Assembly: GCA_015062605.1 (NCBI GenBank)
Contig: SUUI01000009.1
Span: forward strand, 1-64,000
Reading direction: 5' to 3'
Source: Eggerthellaceae bacterium
GTDB taxonomy: Bacteria > Actinomycetota > Coriobacteriia > Coriobacteriales > Eggerthellaceae
DNA length: 64,000 bases
Numbering within the stretch: position 1 is the stretch's first letter; each line of letters starts with the position of its first letter. The translations under genes and the position numbers were made by a program. The notes under the pieces are model-generated. The model saw only the letters and a list, made by a program, of their open reading frames with translations. It searched no databases and was not told the origin of the DNA. Below, one piece after another: positions 52,818 through 62,091 of the stretch.

Positions 52818-53746
52818 TGCTCGTTACCTCCTAACAAAAGATACAGCGCCGCCATTCTTACAAGCACGCCAGCATACACTTGGTCGAGGATGACGGAACG
52901 TGCGGGATTGTCAGCCATGTAGCTATCGAGTTCGACACCGCGGTTTATAGGTCCCGGATGGCAGATTATTGCTTCGGGTTTCATAAGCGCATCGCGCGCT
53001 TTAGTAAGGCCGAACAGCATGTGGTACTCGCGCAAGCTCGGGAACGGAGCGCCCTCGAGACGCTCGCGCTGGATGCGGAGCATGTATACCACATCCAAAC
53101 TTGGCAGTACCTCGTCGAGTTTTGATGAGACCTCGTCGACCCCGAGCACTTCGGGGTTTAGGGGAATGAGCGTCGGCGGAGCTATGATCGTGACATGCGC
53201 CCCGAGCGTTTTCAGAGAGGGAATGAGAGATCCGCAAACGCGGGAGTGCGAGATATCGCCGACGATGCCGACGCGCAACCCTTCGATATGACCGAATTGT
53301 TGCCAGATGCTATATAGGTCTAGCAAAGCCTGCGTTGGATGCTGGTGCTTTCCGTCGCCCGCATCGATAACATGCGCATCGACCGTATCCGCGATCTTAC
53401 GCGGCACCCCTGCATGCTTGTCACGCACGACGATCATATCGATCTTGTAGGAACAGAGCGTCTCGACCGTGTCGGTTAAACTCTCACCCTTTACCGATGA
53501 GGTTGATGATCCCCCGAAGTTCAGCACATCGCATGAAAGGCGCTTCTCTGCAATTTCGAACGAAGAGCGCGTGCGCGTCGAGGGTTCGTTGAACATGTTG
53601 ACGACTGTGAAGCCCTTTAAAGTGGGGACCTTCTTGATACGGCGCTCATTGATCTGCTTGAAGCGCTGTGCCGTTTCAAGCAAAAGCATGATGTCGTCAG
53701 CAGAATATTCGCGAATATCGATGAGGTGTTTATGGTTGAATGCCAT
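52814..53746 (-). CDS. pyrB: Aspartate carbamoyltransferase
   Basis: A 310-residue catalytic subunit that joins carbamoyl phosphate and aspartate. The carbamoyl-phosphate signature FNEPSTRTRSSFE (about residues 51-63) and the aspartate-binding HPGPINRGVE (about 262-271) are clear. HPTQALLDLYSI lies in between. I see no pyrI, so it is probably an unregulated trimer. The ATG at 53746 lies 5 bp after the pyrR stop. Confidence 0.96.
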   Translation of the reverse strand: MAFNHKHLIDIREYSADDIMLLLETAQRFKQINERRIKKVPTLKGFTVVNMFNEPSTRTRSSFEIAEKRLSCDVLNFGGSSTSSVKGESLTDTVETLCSYKIDMIVVRDKHAGVPRKIADTVDAHVIDAGDGKHQHPTQALLDLYSIWQQFGHIEGLRVGIVGDISHSRVCGSLIPSLKTLGAHVTIIAPPTLIPLNPEVLGVDEVSSKLDEVLPSLDVVYMLRIQRERLEGAPFPSLREYHMLFGLTKARDALMKPEAIICHPGPINRGVELDSYMADNPARSVILDQVYAGVLVRMAALYLLLGGNEQ

Positions 53747-53751
53747 CGTTA

Positions 53752-54348
53752 TCACTCACCGCCTTTCTGCGGGAGCGGCGCGGATCCCGGGCGTGAGCCG
53801 GGCGCGATGTCGAATATCGCCATCGCCGTAATGCCATCGATTTCCTCGAGGTACAGACGCACGTTCTCACTCGACGATGACGGAATGTTCTTGCCAACGT
53901 AATCGGCCCTGATGGGAAGCTCACGATGCCCGCGATCGGCAAGCACGGCAAGTTGCACGCATGCGGGTCGCCCGATGTCCATGAGAGCATCGAGTGCCGC
54001 GCGGATCGTTCGTCCGGTGTAGAGCACATCGTCGACGAGCACCACATGCAAACCGTCGATATCGAAGGGTATGTCGGTGTTAAGAAGCTCGGGACTGATA
54101 TACGTTGCGAAATCATCGCGATAGAAACTGATGTCGAGTTTGCCTAAAGGCACCTCGATGCCCTCGATGTCGCGGATGATGTCACGCAGGCGCATGGCGA
54201 GCGTATCTCCACGTGTGACGATCCCGACGAGCGCCACATCGCTGGCACCCTTGTTCGCCTCGAGAATCTGATGGGCTATGCGAGTCAATGCCCGATCGAC
54301 CTCGGAAGCATCCATACATATCGATTTCGCTTGGGAAATGTCGACCAT
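53752..54348 (-). CDS. pyrR: Bifunctional pyr regulator / uracil phosphoribosyltransferase PyrR
   Basis: A 198-residue RNA-binding regulator of the pyr operon that may also have uracil phosphoribosyltransferase activity. The PRPP motif [19 protein letters not shown] (about residues 101-119) and the N-terminal [10 protein letters not shown] are typical. In the family, PyrR with UMP binds a loop in pyr mRNA; such a loop is present in the leader. The tail of about 15 residues after IFDIAPG is an extension. Its ribosome binding site lies in a hairpin. First gene of pyrR-B-C-K-D-F. Confidence 0.96.
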   Translation of the reverse strand: MVDISQAKSICMDASEVDRALTRIAHQILEANKGASDVALVGIVTRGDTLAMRLRDIIRDIEGIEVPLGKLDISFYRDDFATYISPELLNTDIPFDIDGLHVVLVDDVLYTGRTIRAALDALMDIGRPACVQLAVLADRGHRELPIRADYVGKNIPSSSSENVRLYLEEIDGITAMAIFDIAPGSRPGSAPLPQKGGE

Positions 54349-54370
54349 GTACGCTCCTTTCGATGCGTAC
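54349..54370 (-). promoter_or_regulatory. Hairpin enclosing the pyrR ribosome binding site
   Basis: On the mRNA, GTACGC and GCGTAC form a 6-bp stem around a loop containing AAAGGA, directly before the ATG. It would hide the Shine-Dalgarno sequence, as expected for translational control. Confidence 0.6.
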
Positions 54371-54451
54371 AGCGAGCCGACCTGCGATGTGCGACGGGGG
54401 CTTTACCCTTCGCACCAAGATGCGCACGGGAATATGCGCGAACTCAAAATT

Positions 54452-54473
54452 GCCTTGTCGGTCTCTCTGTACC
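54452..54473 (-). promoter_or_regulatory. PyrR-binding loop in the pyr leader
   Basis: The mRNA reads ACAGAGAGACC, then GACAAGG, which matches the conserved PyrR-binding loop (AGAGAG core with a downstream AAGG). It lies about 20 nt after the likely transcription start. The extended -10 box TGaTACAAT is at 54492-54499 on the minus strand. Confidence 0.7.
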
Positions 54474-54602
54474 GCTTTTAAAGACAAGCGCATTGTATCA
54501 TCAAACCACAACAACTGACGACGCGAAGTGAATGGACGCTCTCCAAATCGGTGGTAATCGGGGTTTTACGTGTATCCTGCATTCTCACATGGCGTAAAAA
54601 GG

Positions 54603-54614
54603 GTACAATTGTAC
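54603..54614. promoter_or_regulatory. Palindrome in the promoter region of the Y-family polymerase gene
   Basis: GTACAATTGTAC is a perfect 12-bp palindrome about 45 bp upstream of the start codon. It overlaps a possible -10 element (TACAAT). It is not a LexA box like those at lexA and recA. Confidence 0.35.
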
Positions 54615-54657
54615 TAGTTTTCAACGAGACGAAGCCAACATCCTATTGATAGAGCAT

Positions 54658-55962
54658 ATGCGTTACTACCTTTGCATAGATTTGAAGAGTTTTTACGCCT
54701 CGGTCGAATGCGTTGAGCGCGGACTCGATCCTTTCACGACCAATCTGGTCGTTGCAGACCCAACGCGATCTGATAAAACCATCTGCCTCGCCATCACGCC
54801 AGCCATGAAGGAGCTTGGCGTTCATAACCGCTGCCGCGTATTCGAAATCCCACCTGGAATCGATTACATCATGGCACCGCCTCATCTTTCTCACTACATG
54901 GAAGTCTCTGCGCAGATCTATTCGGTATACCTTCGATATATAAGCGCCGAGGATATGCATGTGTACTCCATCGATGAGTGCTTCATCGATGCAACGCCAT
55001 ATTTGGAGCTTTACCACACCACCCCAAAACAGCTCGCCATCATGCTCATGGATGCCGTCTTCGCTGAGACAGGCATCTGTGCTACGGCGGGGATAGGCAC
55101 AAACCTGTTTTTAGCGAAAGTTGCCCTTGACATCACCGCAAAGCATGTCGAGGATCACATCGGATTCCTCGATCAAGAAGCTTTCGAACGCGAGATTCTC
55201 CCCCATCGTCCCATTACCGATATCTGGAACGTCGGACCGGGCATTGCAAGACGGCTGGCAAAATATGGCGTGTACGACCTCGCAGGCGTAGCCGCCATGG
55301 AAGAGCGCACGCTGTACAAGGAATTCGGCGTCAACGCTGAATACCTCATCGACCATGCGCACGGTTACGAGCCTTGCACCATAAAGCAGATCCATGAGTA
55401 CGTTCCTGAAACTAATTCGCTTTGCAACGGACAGGTGCTTTTCAGCGATTACACATATGATGAGGCGCGCATCATCATAAAGGAAATGGTCGATGCCCTC
55501 ATTCTAGACCTTGTCGATAAGCACCTAGTCACTGAATCCATTGCCCTATCGATCGGTTACGGGAAAGGCGAAGACGATGATGACCCCTCTCCTGCATACG
55601 ATCCTTTCACGCGAAAGCGCAATAATGCATATTTCGATAACGCCACCCGCAAGCTTAACTGCCGAACAGCTTCGCGAACCATTCTTATGGACGAGTTTCT
55701 TTCCCTCTTCGATGAAATCTGTGCGAAGGATCGACTCATCCGCCGGATGAACATAGGATTCGGTTCGATCGTTCCTGAGGAATACGCAACGTGCGACTTA
55801 TTCACCAGCTATGAGGACCTTGCGCACGAAAAAGAGCTCCAAGATGCGATCATCTCGGTTAAGAAGCGCTTCGGCAAGAATGCGGTGTTCAAGGGCATAA
55901 GCCTTAAGGATAAAGCAACGGGGCGGCAGAGAAACAGGCAGGTTGGTGGTCACAATGCCTAA
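54658..55962 (+). CDS. Y-family DNA polymerase (UvrX/DinB-like)
   Basis: A 434-residue translesion polymerase. CIDLKSFYASVE (residues 6-17) holds the first metal-binding Asp and YSIDECFID (about 103-111) the second Asp and Glu. Helix-hairpin-helix features follow (DIWNVGPGIARRLAKYGV, about 190-207), then a little-finger domain (about 255-375). FTTNLVVADPTRSDKTICLA in the fingers is the UvrX-like form rather than classical DinB. The ATG at 54658 is chosen; a TTG four codons upstream is possible. It overlaps the downstream YolD-like gene. I find no SOS box like that of recA. It is one of few plus-strand genes and may be accessory. Confidence 0.92.
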   Translation: MRYYLCIDLKSFYASVECVERGLDPFTTNLVVADPTRSDKTICLAITPAMKELGVHNRCRVFEIPPGIDYIMAPPHLSHYMEVSAQIYSVYLRYISAEDMHVYSIDECFIDATPYLELYHTTPKQLAIMLMDAVFAETGICATAGIGTNLFLAKVALDITAKHVEDHIGFLDQEAFEREILPHRPITDIWNVGPGIARRLAKYGVYDLAGVAAMEERTLYKEFGVNAEYLIDHAHGYEPCTIKQIHEYVPETNSLCNGQVLFSDYTYDEARIIIKEMVDALILDLVDKHLVTESIALSIGYGKGEDDDDPSPAYDPFTRKRNNAYFDNATRKLNCRTASRTILMDEFLSLFDEICAKDRLIRRMNIGFGSIVPEEYATCDLFTSYEDLAHEKELQDAIISVKKRFGKNAVFKGISLKDKATGRQRNRQVGGHNA

Positions 55963-56332
55963 CGCGACGCACAAGCCATGGCATACGTTGGAAGAGGAAG
56001 CCTCCCTTCCCGCGAGCAGAGCGGACCTTAACCGTGCACGCCAGTTCATGCCTTTCGCAAGCTTAAAAGGCTTCTTCTCGATAGTACGAGATAGAGAAAA
56101 GCTAGTCACTCCCCGTCGGGAACTGCAGGAAGATGATCTCTCTTCCCTGAATAAAACGCTCTCGTCCATCCGAAAGAATGACATGGTTCGAGTTCGATAC
56201 TACGATGTGGACGCATATCACACAATCCAGGGCCTTGTTACGCGTATAGAGCCTCATATGCAGATCATCACTGTCGTAAAGACGAGCATTTCCTTCTCTG
56301 ACCTTGATTCCATTGAAATCGTCAAGGGATAA
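55955..56332 (+). CDS. YolD-like protein
   Basis: A 125-residue protein whose C-terminal half matches the YolD-like family: ARQFMPFASLKGF (about residues 28-40), then a helical segment with LSSLNKTLSSIRKNDMVRVRYY, then TIQGLVTRIEPHMQIITV. In Bacillus, yolD-like genes sit beside UvrX/UmuC-like Y-family polymerases and are thought to act as UmuD-like partners. Here its ATG overlaps the polymerase stop by 8 bp, so the two are translationally coupled. The N-terminal 25 residues are unlike the family. A strong terminator follows. Confidence 0.82.
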   Translation: MPNATHKPWHTLEEEASLPASRADLNRARQFMPFASLKGFFSIVRDREKLVTPRRELQEDDLSSLNKTLSSIRKNDMVRVRYYDVDAYHTIQGLVTRIEPHMQIITVVKTSISFSDLDSIEIVKG

Positions 56333-56343
56333 AAGGATATGAA

Positions 56344-56371
56344 AAGCACCTATGATTGCTCATAGGTGCTT
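56344..56371. terminator. Bidirectional rho-independent terminator
   Basis: A perfect 12-bp stem (AAGCACCTATGA and its inverse) with a TTGC loop lies between the convergent YolD-like and acyl-CoA ligase genes. TTTTT follows on the plus strand and TTTTC on the minus strand. Confidence 0.9.
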
Positions 56372-56406
56372 AGGTTTTTCGAATGATTGGATTATGCGAA
56401 CTAAAG

Positions 56407-58086
56407 CTATTCGCTGATGCCATCCTCCATGCGGATCTCCTTGCGCTTGATCTTCCCGCCGATTGTCTTAGGAAGCTCATCGACATACTCAACGATGCGC
56501 GGGTATTTGTATGGAGCCGTCTCCTTCTTCACGAAAGTCTGCAATTCCTTCGTAAGCTCGGGAGAGGGCTCGTAACCTGAGGCCAGAACGACCGTTGCCT
56601 TCACGACCAGACCACGTATGGGATCGGGTGCTGCCGTAACAGCGCACTCGATGACGGCATCATGCTTCACGAGCGCGCTTTCAACCTCGAATGGGCTGAT
56701 GCGATAGCCAGAACACTTGATGACATCGTCGTTGCGACCCACAAAGCTTACATAGCCTTGGCTGTCGCGCCATGCCATGTCATGCAAGTTGTAGTACTCG
56801 CCTCCGACAGTCTCCTCGGTTGCTTCGGGCATACCATAATAGCCCACGAACAAACCAGGCGGATAAGCCTCTTTCAGACCAGTGATGCAGATGGCGCCCT
56901 CTTCGCCATCCTCAACCTCAAATCCGTCATCATCGAGCAACTTGATGTTGAGAAGCGGACTTGGCTTGCCCATGGAACCCGGCTTGGGCTCAATCCATGG
57001 GTAGGTTGCAACGAGCACGGGTCCCTCGGTTTGACCGAAACCTTCGCGGATCTTCTTGCCTGTGAGTTTCTCCCATTTGATGGTAACCTCGGCATTCAGC
57101 GGCTCCCCAGCTGTAGCGAAGTTCTGGATGCTCGAAAGGTCGTAAGCTGCCACATCTTCCTGAAGCATGAAGCGGTACATGGTAGGTGGTGCACAGAAGG
57201 TGGTGAGCTTGTAATCTTGCATCTTCTGAAGAAGCTTCGTCGGGACGAACTTATCCATGTCGTAGCAGAAGATGGTCGCGCCAGCGATCCACTGTCCATA
57301 AATCTTGCCCCAGCCGAATTTCGCCCAACCGCTATCGGTAACGCTCATGTGCAGGCAGTTCTCACGCACCTGCTGCCAATACTTGGCCGTTAGGATATGC
57401 CCGAGCGGATGCGCGAAATTATGCATGACAGGCTTAGGATTGCCCGTAGTGCCACTCGTGAAATAAATGAGCATGATGTCTTTGCTCGTGGTGGCATCGA
57501 GTGCTCCAGCTGAGGGACGCTTGTATGTATCGGGTTCGTCAGCAATCAGCTGATCGAACGACAGCCACCCCTCGCGCTCGCCCGCCGCTATAACCTTGTT
57601 CTGGATACTCGGTGAATCGGGCAGCGCGCCCTCCACCTGCGTATTCACGTACTCGTCGCACACGCATACCATCATCTTGACCTGGCACGCATTCGCGCGA
57701 TACACAATGTCATGTGTCGTGAGCTGCAACGATGCGGGAATAACGATCGCGCCCAGCTTGCACAGCGCGCTCGCGATCACCCAGTATTCCCAACGGCGGC
57801 GCATGATGCACATGACGACATCGCCCTTACCGATGCCGAGCTTAGAAAACGCATTGGCAGTCTTGTTGGAGAGACGGCTGATATCAGTGAACGTGAATAG
57901 ACGCTCCTCGCCTTCATCATTGCACCATAAAAGCGCAGGCTTTTCCGGTTCTGCGCTCGCCCATTCATCTACAACGTCGTAACCGAAGTTGAAATCATTT
58001 GGCACGTTGATTTTGAAGTTCGCGTAAAAGTCCTCGTAACTATCGAACTCGATTCGCGGACAATATTTCTTAAGGATGTGGTCCAT
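56407..58086 (-). CDS. AMP-forming acyl-CoA ligase
   Basis: A 559-residue member of the acetyl-CoA synthetase superfamily. It activates a carboxylic acid with ATP and CoA through an acyl-adenylate. The phosphate loop YFTSGTTGNPKPVMHN (about residues 206-221), EGFGQTEGP (about 357-365), GRNDDVIKCSGYRISPFE (about 449-466) and the catalytic lysine in PKTIGGKIKRKEIR near the end are all present. The substrate is not certain; related enzymes use acetate, branched-chain, aryl or medium-chain acids. Last gene of the oxidoreductase cluster, 18 bp after the XRE-cupin gene. Confidence 0.92.
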   Translation of the reverse strand: MDHILKKYCPRIEFDSYEDFYANFKINVPNDFNFGYDVVDEWASAEPEKPALLWCNDEGEERLFTFTDISRLSNKTANAFSKLGIGKGDVVMCIMRRRWEYWVIASALCKLGAIVIPASLQLTTHDIVYRANACQVKMMVCVCDEYVNTQVEGALPDSPSIQNKVIAAGEREGWLSFDQLIADEPDTYKRPSAGALDATTSKDIMLIYFTSGTTGNPKPVMHNFAHPLGHILTAKYWQQVRENCLHMSVTDSGWAKFGWGKIYGQWIAGATIFCYDMDKFVPTKLLQKMQDYKLTTFCAPPTMYRFMLQEDVAAYDLSSIQNFATAGEPLNAEVTIKWEKLTGKKIREGFGQTEGPVLVATYPWIEPKPGSMGKPSPLLNIKLLDDDGFEVEDGEEGAICITGLKEAYPPGLFVGYYGMPEATEETVGGEYYNLHDMAWRDSQGYVSFVGRNDDVIKCSGYRISPFEVESALVKHDAVIECAVTAAPDPIRGLVVKATVVLASGYEPSPELTKELQTFVKKETAPYKYPRIVEYVDELPKTIGGKIKRKEIRMEDGISE

Positions 58087-58104
58087 ATTCGATGATCCTT
58101 CGAA

Positions 58105-58656
58105 TCACTCCGCGATAACGGTCACGAACTTGGCAGGAACATCCCCGCCGCAACGTTGTCCATGAGGCAGACTTGGGTTGAAATAGATGCTATCGCCTGC
58201 ATGCAATTCGAATTCCTTGTCGCACCAACTAACGACGACACAACCCTCCAACACAAGGTTGAATTCCTGACCGGTATGCGACACCATCTTGGCCGGTTCA
58301 TCACTCGGGTCGAGCACGACGAGCAGAGGCTGCATGATCTTGCCGGAAAAACGCCAGGCAAGATCTTGGTAATAATAGCCAGGATAGCGATCAACTTCGC
58401 GCCCTTGGCCTGCACGCACGACTTGATACGTATCGAGCTTTGCAGCCGAACCGGTCAGAATCTCGGTGAATTCGACACCGAATTCATTCGCCATATGGTA
58501 AATAGCGGAAATCGGAACATCCTCGCCCGTTTCCTCCCACTTCTCATATGTCGCCACATTAACGTTTAAGCTCTCTGCCATTTCCTCGATCGTGACATCG
58601 CATGCCTCACGCAATCCCTTGATACGCTCTCCGATCTCTGCAAGCTCGTTAACCAT
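58105..58656 (-). CDS. XRE-family regulator with C-terminal cupin domain
   Basis: A 183-residue regulator. Residues 5-65 are an XRE helix-turn-helix (IKGLREACDVTIEEMAESLNVNVATYEKW). Residues about 110-180 are a small cupin barrel (HTGQEFNLVLEGCVVV, then LHAGDSIYFNPSLPHGQRC) that should bind a small ligand or metal. Such regulators are commonly found with acyl-CoA ligases and 2-oxoacid oxidoreductases. Its start overlaps the gamma-subunit stop by one base, so it is part of the operon and probably controls it in response to a pathway acid or acyl compound. Confidence 0.9.
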   Translation of the reverse strand: MVNELAEIGERIKGLREACDVTIEEMAESLNVNVATYEKWEETGEDVPISAIYHMANEFGVEFTEILTGSAAKLDTYQVVRAGQGREVDRYPGYYYQDLAWRFSGKIMQPLLVVLDPSDEPAKMVSHTGQEFNLVLEGCVVVSWCDKEFELHAGDSIYFNPSLPHGQRCGGDVPAKFVTVIAE

Positions 58657-59192
58657 TAGGCGTTCATCCCCAATTCAAGTGCTTTCTTATTCATCTCGAT
58701 CATCGCAGCGCGTTTAGGCGGAACGCAATGGTCGATTGCCGCATCGAGCGTCTCGCGCTCGCAGAAGCCCGTTTTCTCGAACAGCTTGCCGACCATGACG
58801 ATGTTGCCGAGACCCTTGAGCCCAGCGGCCTCGGCGATCTGTTGCGCGTCGACCATGCATAAAGTAACGTCATCGCGTTCCTTGATCGTTGGAACCAAAG
58901 TGGTATCTGCGATAATCAGGCCACCAGGCACGACAGCATCGACGAATTTATCGAACGAAGGCTGGTTCATGGCGATCAGGACGTCGGGATCTAAAACAAG
59001 CGGCGAGCCGATCGGGTCATCGGAAAGGCACACGCTGCAGTTAGCGGTACCACCGCGCATCTCGGGTCCATAGGAAGGCAGCCACGAAAGCTCGCGATCC
59101 TCGATAAGGCCTGCCGTTGCGATGACCTTGCCGGCGAACAGCACGCCCTGGCCACCGAATCCTGCAAGAACGACTCTCAGTTCACGGCTCAT
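58656..59192 (-). CDS. 2-oxoacid:ferredoxin oxidoreductase, gamma subunit
   Basis: A 178-residue subunit that binds CoA. It carries GFGGQGVLFAGKVIATAG (about residues 11-28) and SYGPEMRGGTANCSV (about 40-54), the family marks. With the alpha, beta and delta (ferredoxin) products upstream it forms a four-subunit complex. The substrate may be branched-chain (VOR), 2-oxoglutarate (KOR) or aryl 2-oxoacids; sequence alone does not decide. It overlaps the beta-subunit gene by 4 bp. Confidence 0.92.
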   Translation of the reverse strand: MSRELRVVLAGFGGQGVLFAGKVIATAGLIEDRELSWLPSYGPEMRGGTANCSVCLSDDPIGSPLVLDPDVLIAMNQPSFDKFVDAVVPGGLIIADTTLVPTIKERDDVTLCMVDAQQIAEAAGLKGLGNIVMVGKLFEKTGFCERETLDAAIDHCVPPKRAAMIEMNKKALELGMNA

Positions 59193-60019
59193 TGCGCACC
59201 CCCTCCCGTCACAAGCGGACAGTCGGCTGCGCGCGCATATGCCGCTTCTGCCGCATTCGCATAACCTTCGGCAACGACATCCCTATACACGCCGAGCGGG
59301 TAATACGGAAGCATGTTGGTGCGCATCCACTCGAAAGCAGCCTGCGGAGTCATGCCCCAGTTGGTCGGGCAGGTCGCGACCACTTCAACGAACGAATACC
59401 CGATGCCATCAATCTGATACTGGAAGGCCTTCTTGATAGCCTTCTTTGCCTTACGTACGTTTGCAGGGGTATCGCAGCAAACACGCTCGATGTATGCAGG
59501 ACCGTCGAGCGTGCTTAGAAGCTCGCAAACGCGGACGGGATAGCCCGCCGTGGAAACATCACGACCATAGGGACTCGTTTGCGTGACCTGGTTAGGAAGG
59601 CTTGTAGGAGCCATCTGGCCGCCCGTCATACCGTAAATCGCATTGTTGATGAAGATTATGGTGATATGCTCGCCACGCGTTGCAGCATGGACGGTTTCGG
59701 CCATGCCGATACTGGCGAGGTCACCATCGCCTTGGTAAGCGAAAACGATGTTGTCGGGATTGGTGCGCTTCGCACCGGTGGCAACCGCCGGAGCGCGACC
59801 ATGGGCCGCTTCGATCATATCGCAACCGAAGAATTTATACGACATGACAGAGCAGCCAACGGGGGCGACGCCGATGGTCTTGCCTTCGATATCAAGCTCA
59901 TCGAGAGTTTCGGCAACTAAGCGGTTCACGATACCGTGAACGCACCCAGGACAGTAATTCGTCACAACGGGAAGCAGTGCATGCGGGCGCTGGAAGACGA
60001 TCTTGGTTTCCTTTTCCAT
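59189..60019 (-). CDS. 2-oxoacid:ferredoxin oxidoreductase, beta (TPP-binding) subunit
   Basis: A 276-residue thiamine-diphosphate subunit. The TPP motif runs from GDGDLASIG (about residues 96-104) to the NN of IFINNAIYGMTGGQMAPTS. CPGCVHGIVNRL (about 19-30) contributes cluster or cofactor contacts. It decarboxylates the 2-oxoacid to a hydroxyalkyl-TPP and passes electrons on. It overlaps the gamma gene and lies 3 bp after the alpha gene. Confidence 0.93.
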   Translation of the reverse strand: MEKETKIVFQRPHALLPVVTNYCPGCVHGIVNRLVAETLDELDIEGKTIGVAPVGCSVMSYKFFGCDMIEAAHGRAPAVATGAKRTNPDNIVFAYQGDGDLASIGMAETVHAATRGEHITIIFINNAIYGMTGGQMAPTSLPNQVTQTSPYGRDVSTAGYPVRVCELLSTLDGPAYIERVCCDTPANVRKAKKAIKKAFQYQIDGIGYSFVEVVATCPTNWGMTPQAAFEWMRTNMLPYYPLGVYRDVVAEGYANAAEAAYARAADCPLVTGGGAQ

Positions 60020-60022
60020 GAC

Positions 60023-61087
<1,065 letters not shown>

Positions 61088-61093
61088 GTCAGA

Positions 61094-61300
61094 TCACCTC
61101 TCTACCGTAATGGCCACATCCGGGCACATGGTCGCACAAGATGCGCACCCTATGCAGGATTCCATGTCGATGCAATGCGCTGGATGATAACCCTTAGGCG
61201 TGATGTGAGACATGTCCAGCTCCAAAATGGAGCGAGGGCATGCATCGACACATAGGCCGCACCCTTTGCAAAAGCCTTCATCAACGGTGATTTTGGCCAT
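61094..61300 (-). CDS. 2-oxoacid:ferredoxin oxidoreductase delta subunit (2[4Fe-4S] ferredoxin)
   Basis: A 68-residue ferredoxin with two 4Fe-4S motifs, CKGCGLCVDACP (about residues 10-21) and CIGCASCATMCP (about 48-59). It carries electrons from the TPP centre to soluble ferredoxin. The ATG at 61300 has AAGAGGTG upstream and the family starts at this point; an earlier in-frame start is less likely. Confidence 0.93.
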   Translation of the reverse strand: MAKITVDEGFCKGCGLCVDACPRSILELDMSHITPKGYHPAHCIDMESCIGCASCATMCPDVAITVER

Positions 61301-61368
61301 ACTGCACCTCTTTCTACTCTCCAACGACGCTCATGGATGCTTCCTTTTACGCTTGACGTGCGAAAAGG

Positions 61369-62088
61369 TCACTCCCATGGCGTTTTAACATATATTGATA
61401 CAGGATAAATGTTTCCGTGCGCGCTATCCGCAAAAACACCGTTAACGTCCTCATTTGCCAACGTCTTGGGAATGCACGTGCACACGCATGGCAAATCAAC
61501 TTCCAACGCAACCCTATTACCGAAATCGATCTGCGCTAAAAGCGACTCGGATGTCGTGCTCTGCTTCAGATGTGAATTGTTCGCAACACAACTAGCCGAA
61601 AGCCCGCTTGAAGCTTCGATCTCGCGAAGGATCGTAGCAGCATCCCCGACGGTCTGCGTGAGATTGCGGTATGCATTCACGACGACGATCATCGTATACG
61701 GAGCTTGGCGGATGGCAGCCGAGAAGCGTCCAAGAGCCCCCGCGCCCACATCATCGCCGCCCGCATCGATGATGGTGATGGACTCCCCTTTTTGCGCATG
61801 CTCGATAGCTGAGAGCACACGCGGCGAAAGGCTCGGAACATCAACGCTCGACCCTGCTAAGACTGGTGCCACGAGCTCTATTCCGGTATCGTCCAAAAGC
61901 TTCCCATAATCGCTGCTGCGAAAATATGGATTGACGATATCCAAGTCTACGAGCGTGACCTTATGACCCGCTTTCGCGGTATCGATGGCAAGATTGAGTG
62001 CGAAATTCGTCTTGCCCACACCATAATGCCCGCAAACGATGACGAGTCGTTCGGCCTTGAACGGAACAGCCTCACTGAGCGTCAGCAT
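61369..62088 (-). CDS. MinD/ParA-like P-loop ATPase in the oxidoreductase cluster
   Basis: A 239-residue protein with the deviant Walker A motif CGHYGVGKTNFALNLA (about residues 19-34), switch I-like DLDIVNPYFRSSDYG (about 48-62) and Walker B ITIIDAGGDDVGAGALG (about 105-121). This is a SIMIBI-class ATPase such as MinD, ParA or CooC. It lacks a CxxC cluster site of the ApbC type, although it has VCTCIPK near residue 205. Its tight fit between the second ligase gene (3 bp) and the ferredoxin gene suggests a maturation or cofactor-loading role for the oxidoreductase. That is inference; I know of no characterised homologue. Confidence 0.8.
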   Translation of the reverse strand: MLTLSEAVPFKAERLVIVCGHYGVGKTNFALNLAIDTAKAGHKVTLVDLDIVNPYFRSSDYGKLLDDTGIELVAPVLAGSSVDVPSLSPRVLSAIEHAQKGESITIIDAGGDDVGAGALGRFSAAIRQAPYTMIVVVNAYRNLTQTVGDAATILREIEASSGLSASCVANNSHLKQSTTSESLLAQIDFGNRVALEVDLPCVCTCIPKTLANEDVNGVFADSAHGNIYPVSIYVKTPWE

Positions 62089-62091
62089 AAT

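Noticed and set aside
54540-54657. SOS box before the Y-family polymerase
   Set aside because: The only palindrome, GTACAATTGTAC, lacks the GAAC/GTTC arms shared by the four LexA boxes in the window.
56662-57393. 243-codon frame antisense to the acyl-CoA ligase
   Set aside because: Shadow frame over a well-supported ligase with all motifs.
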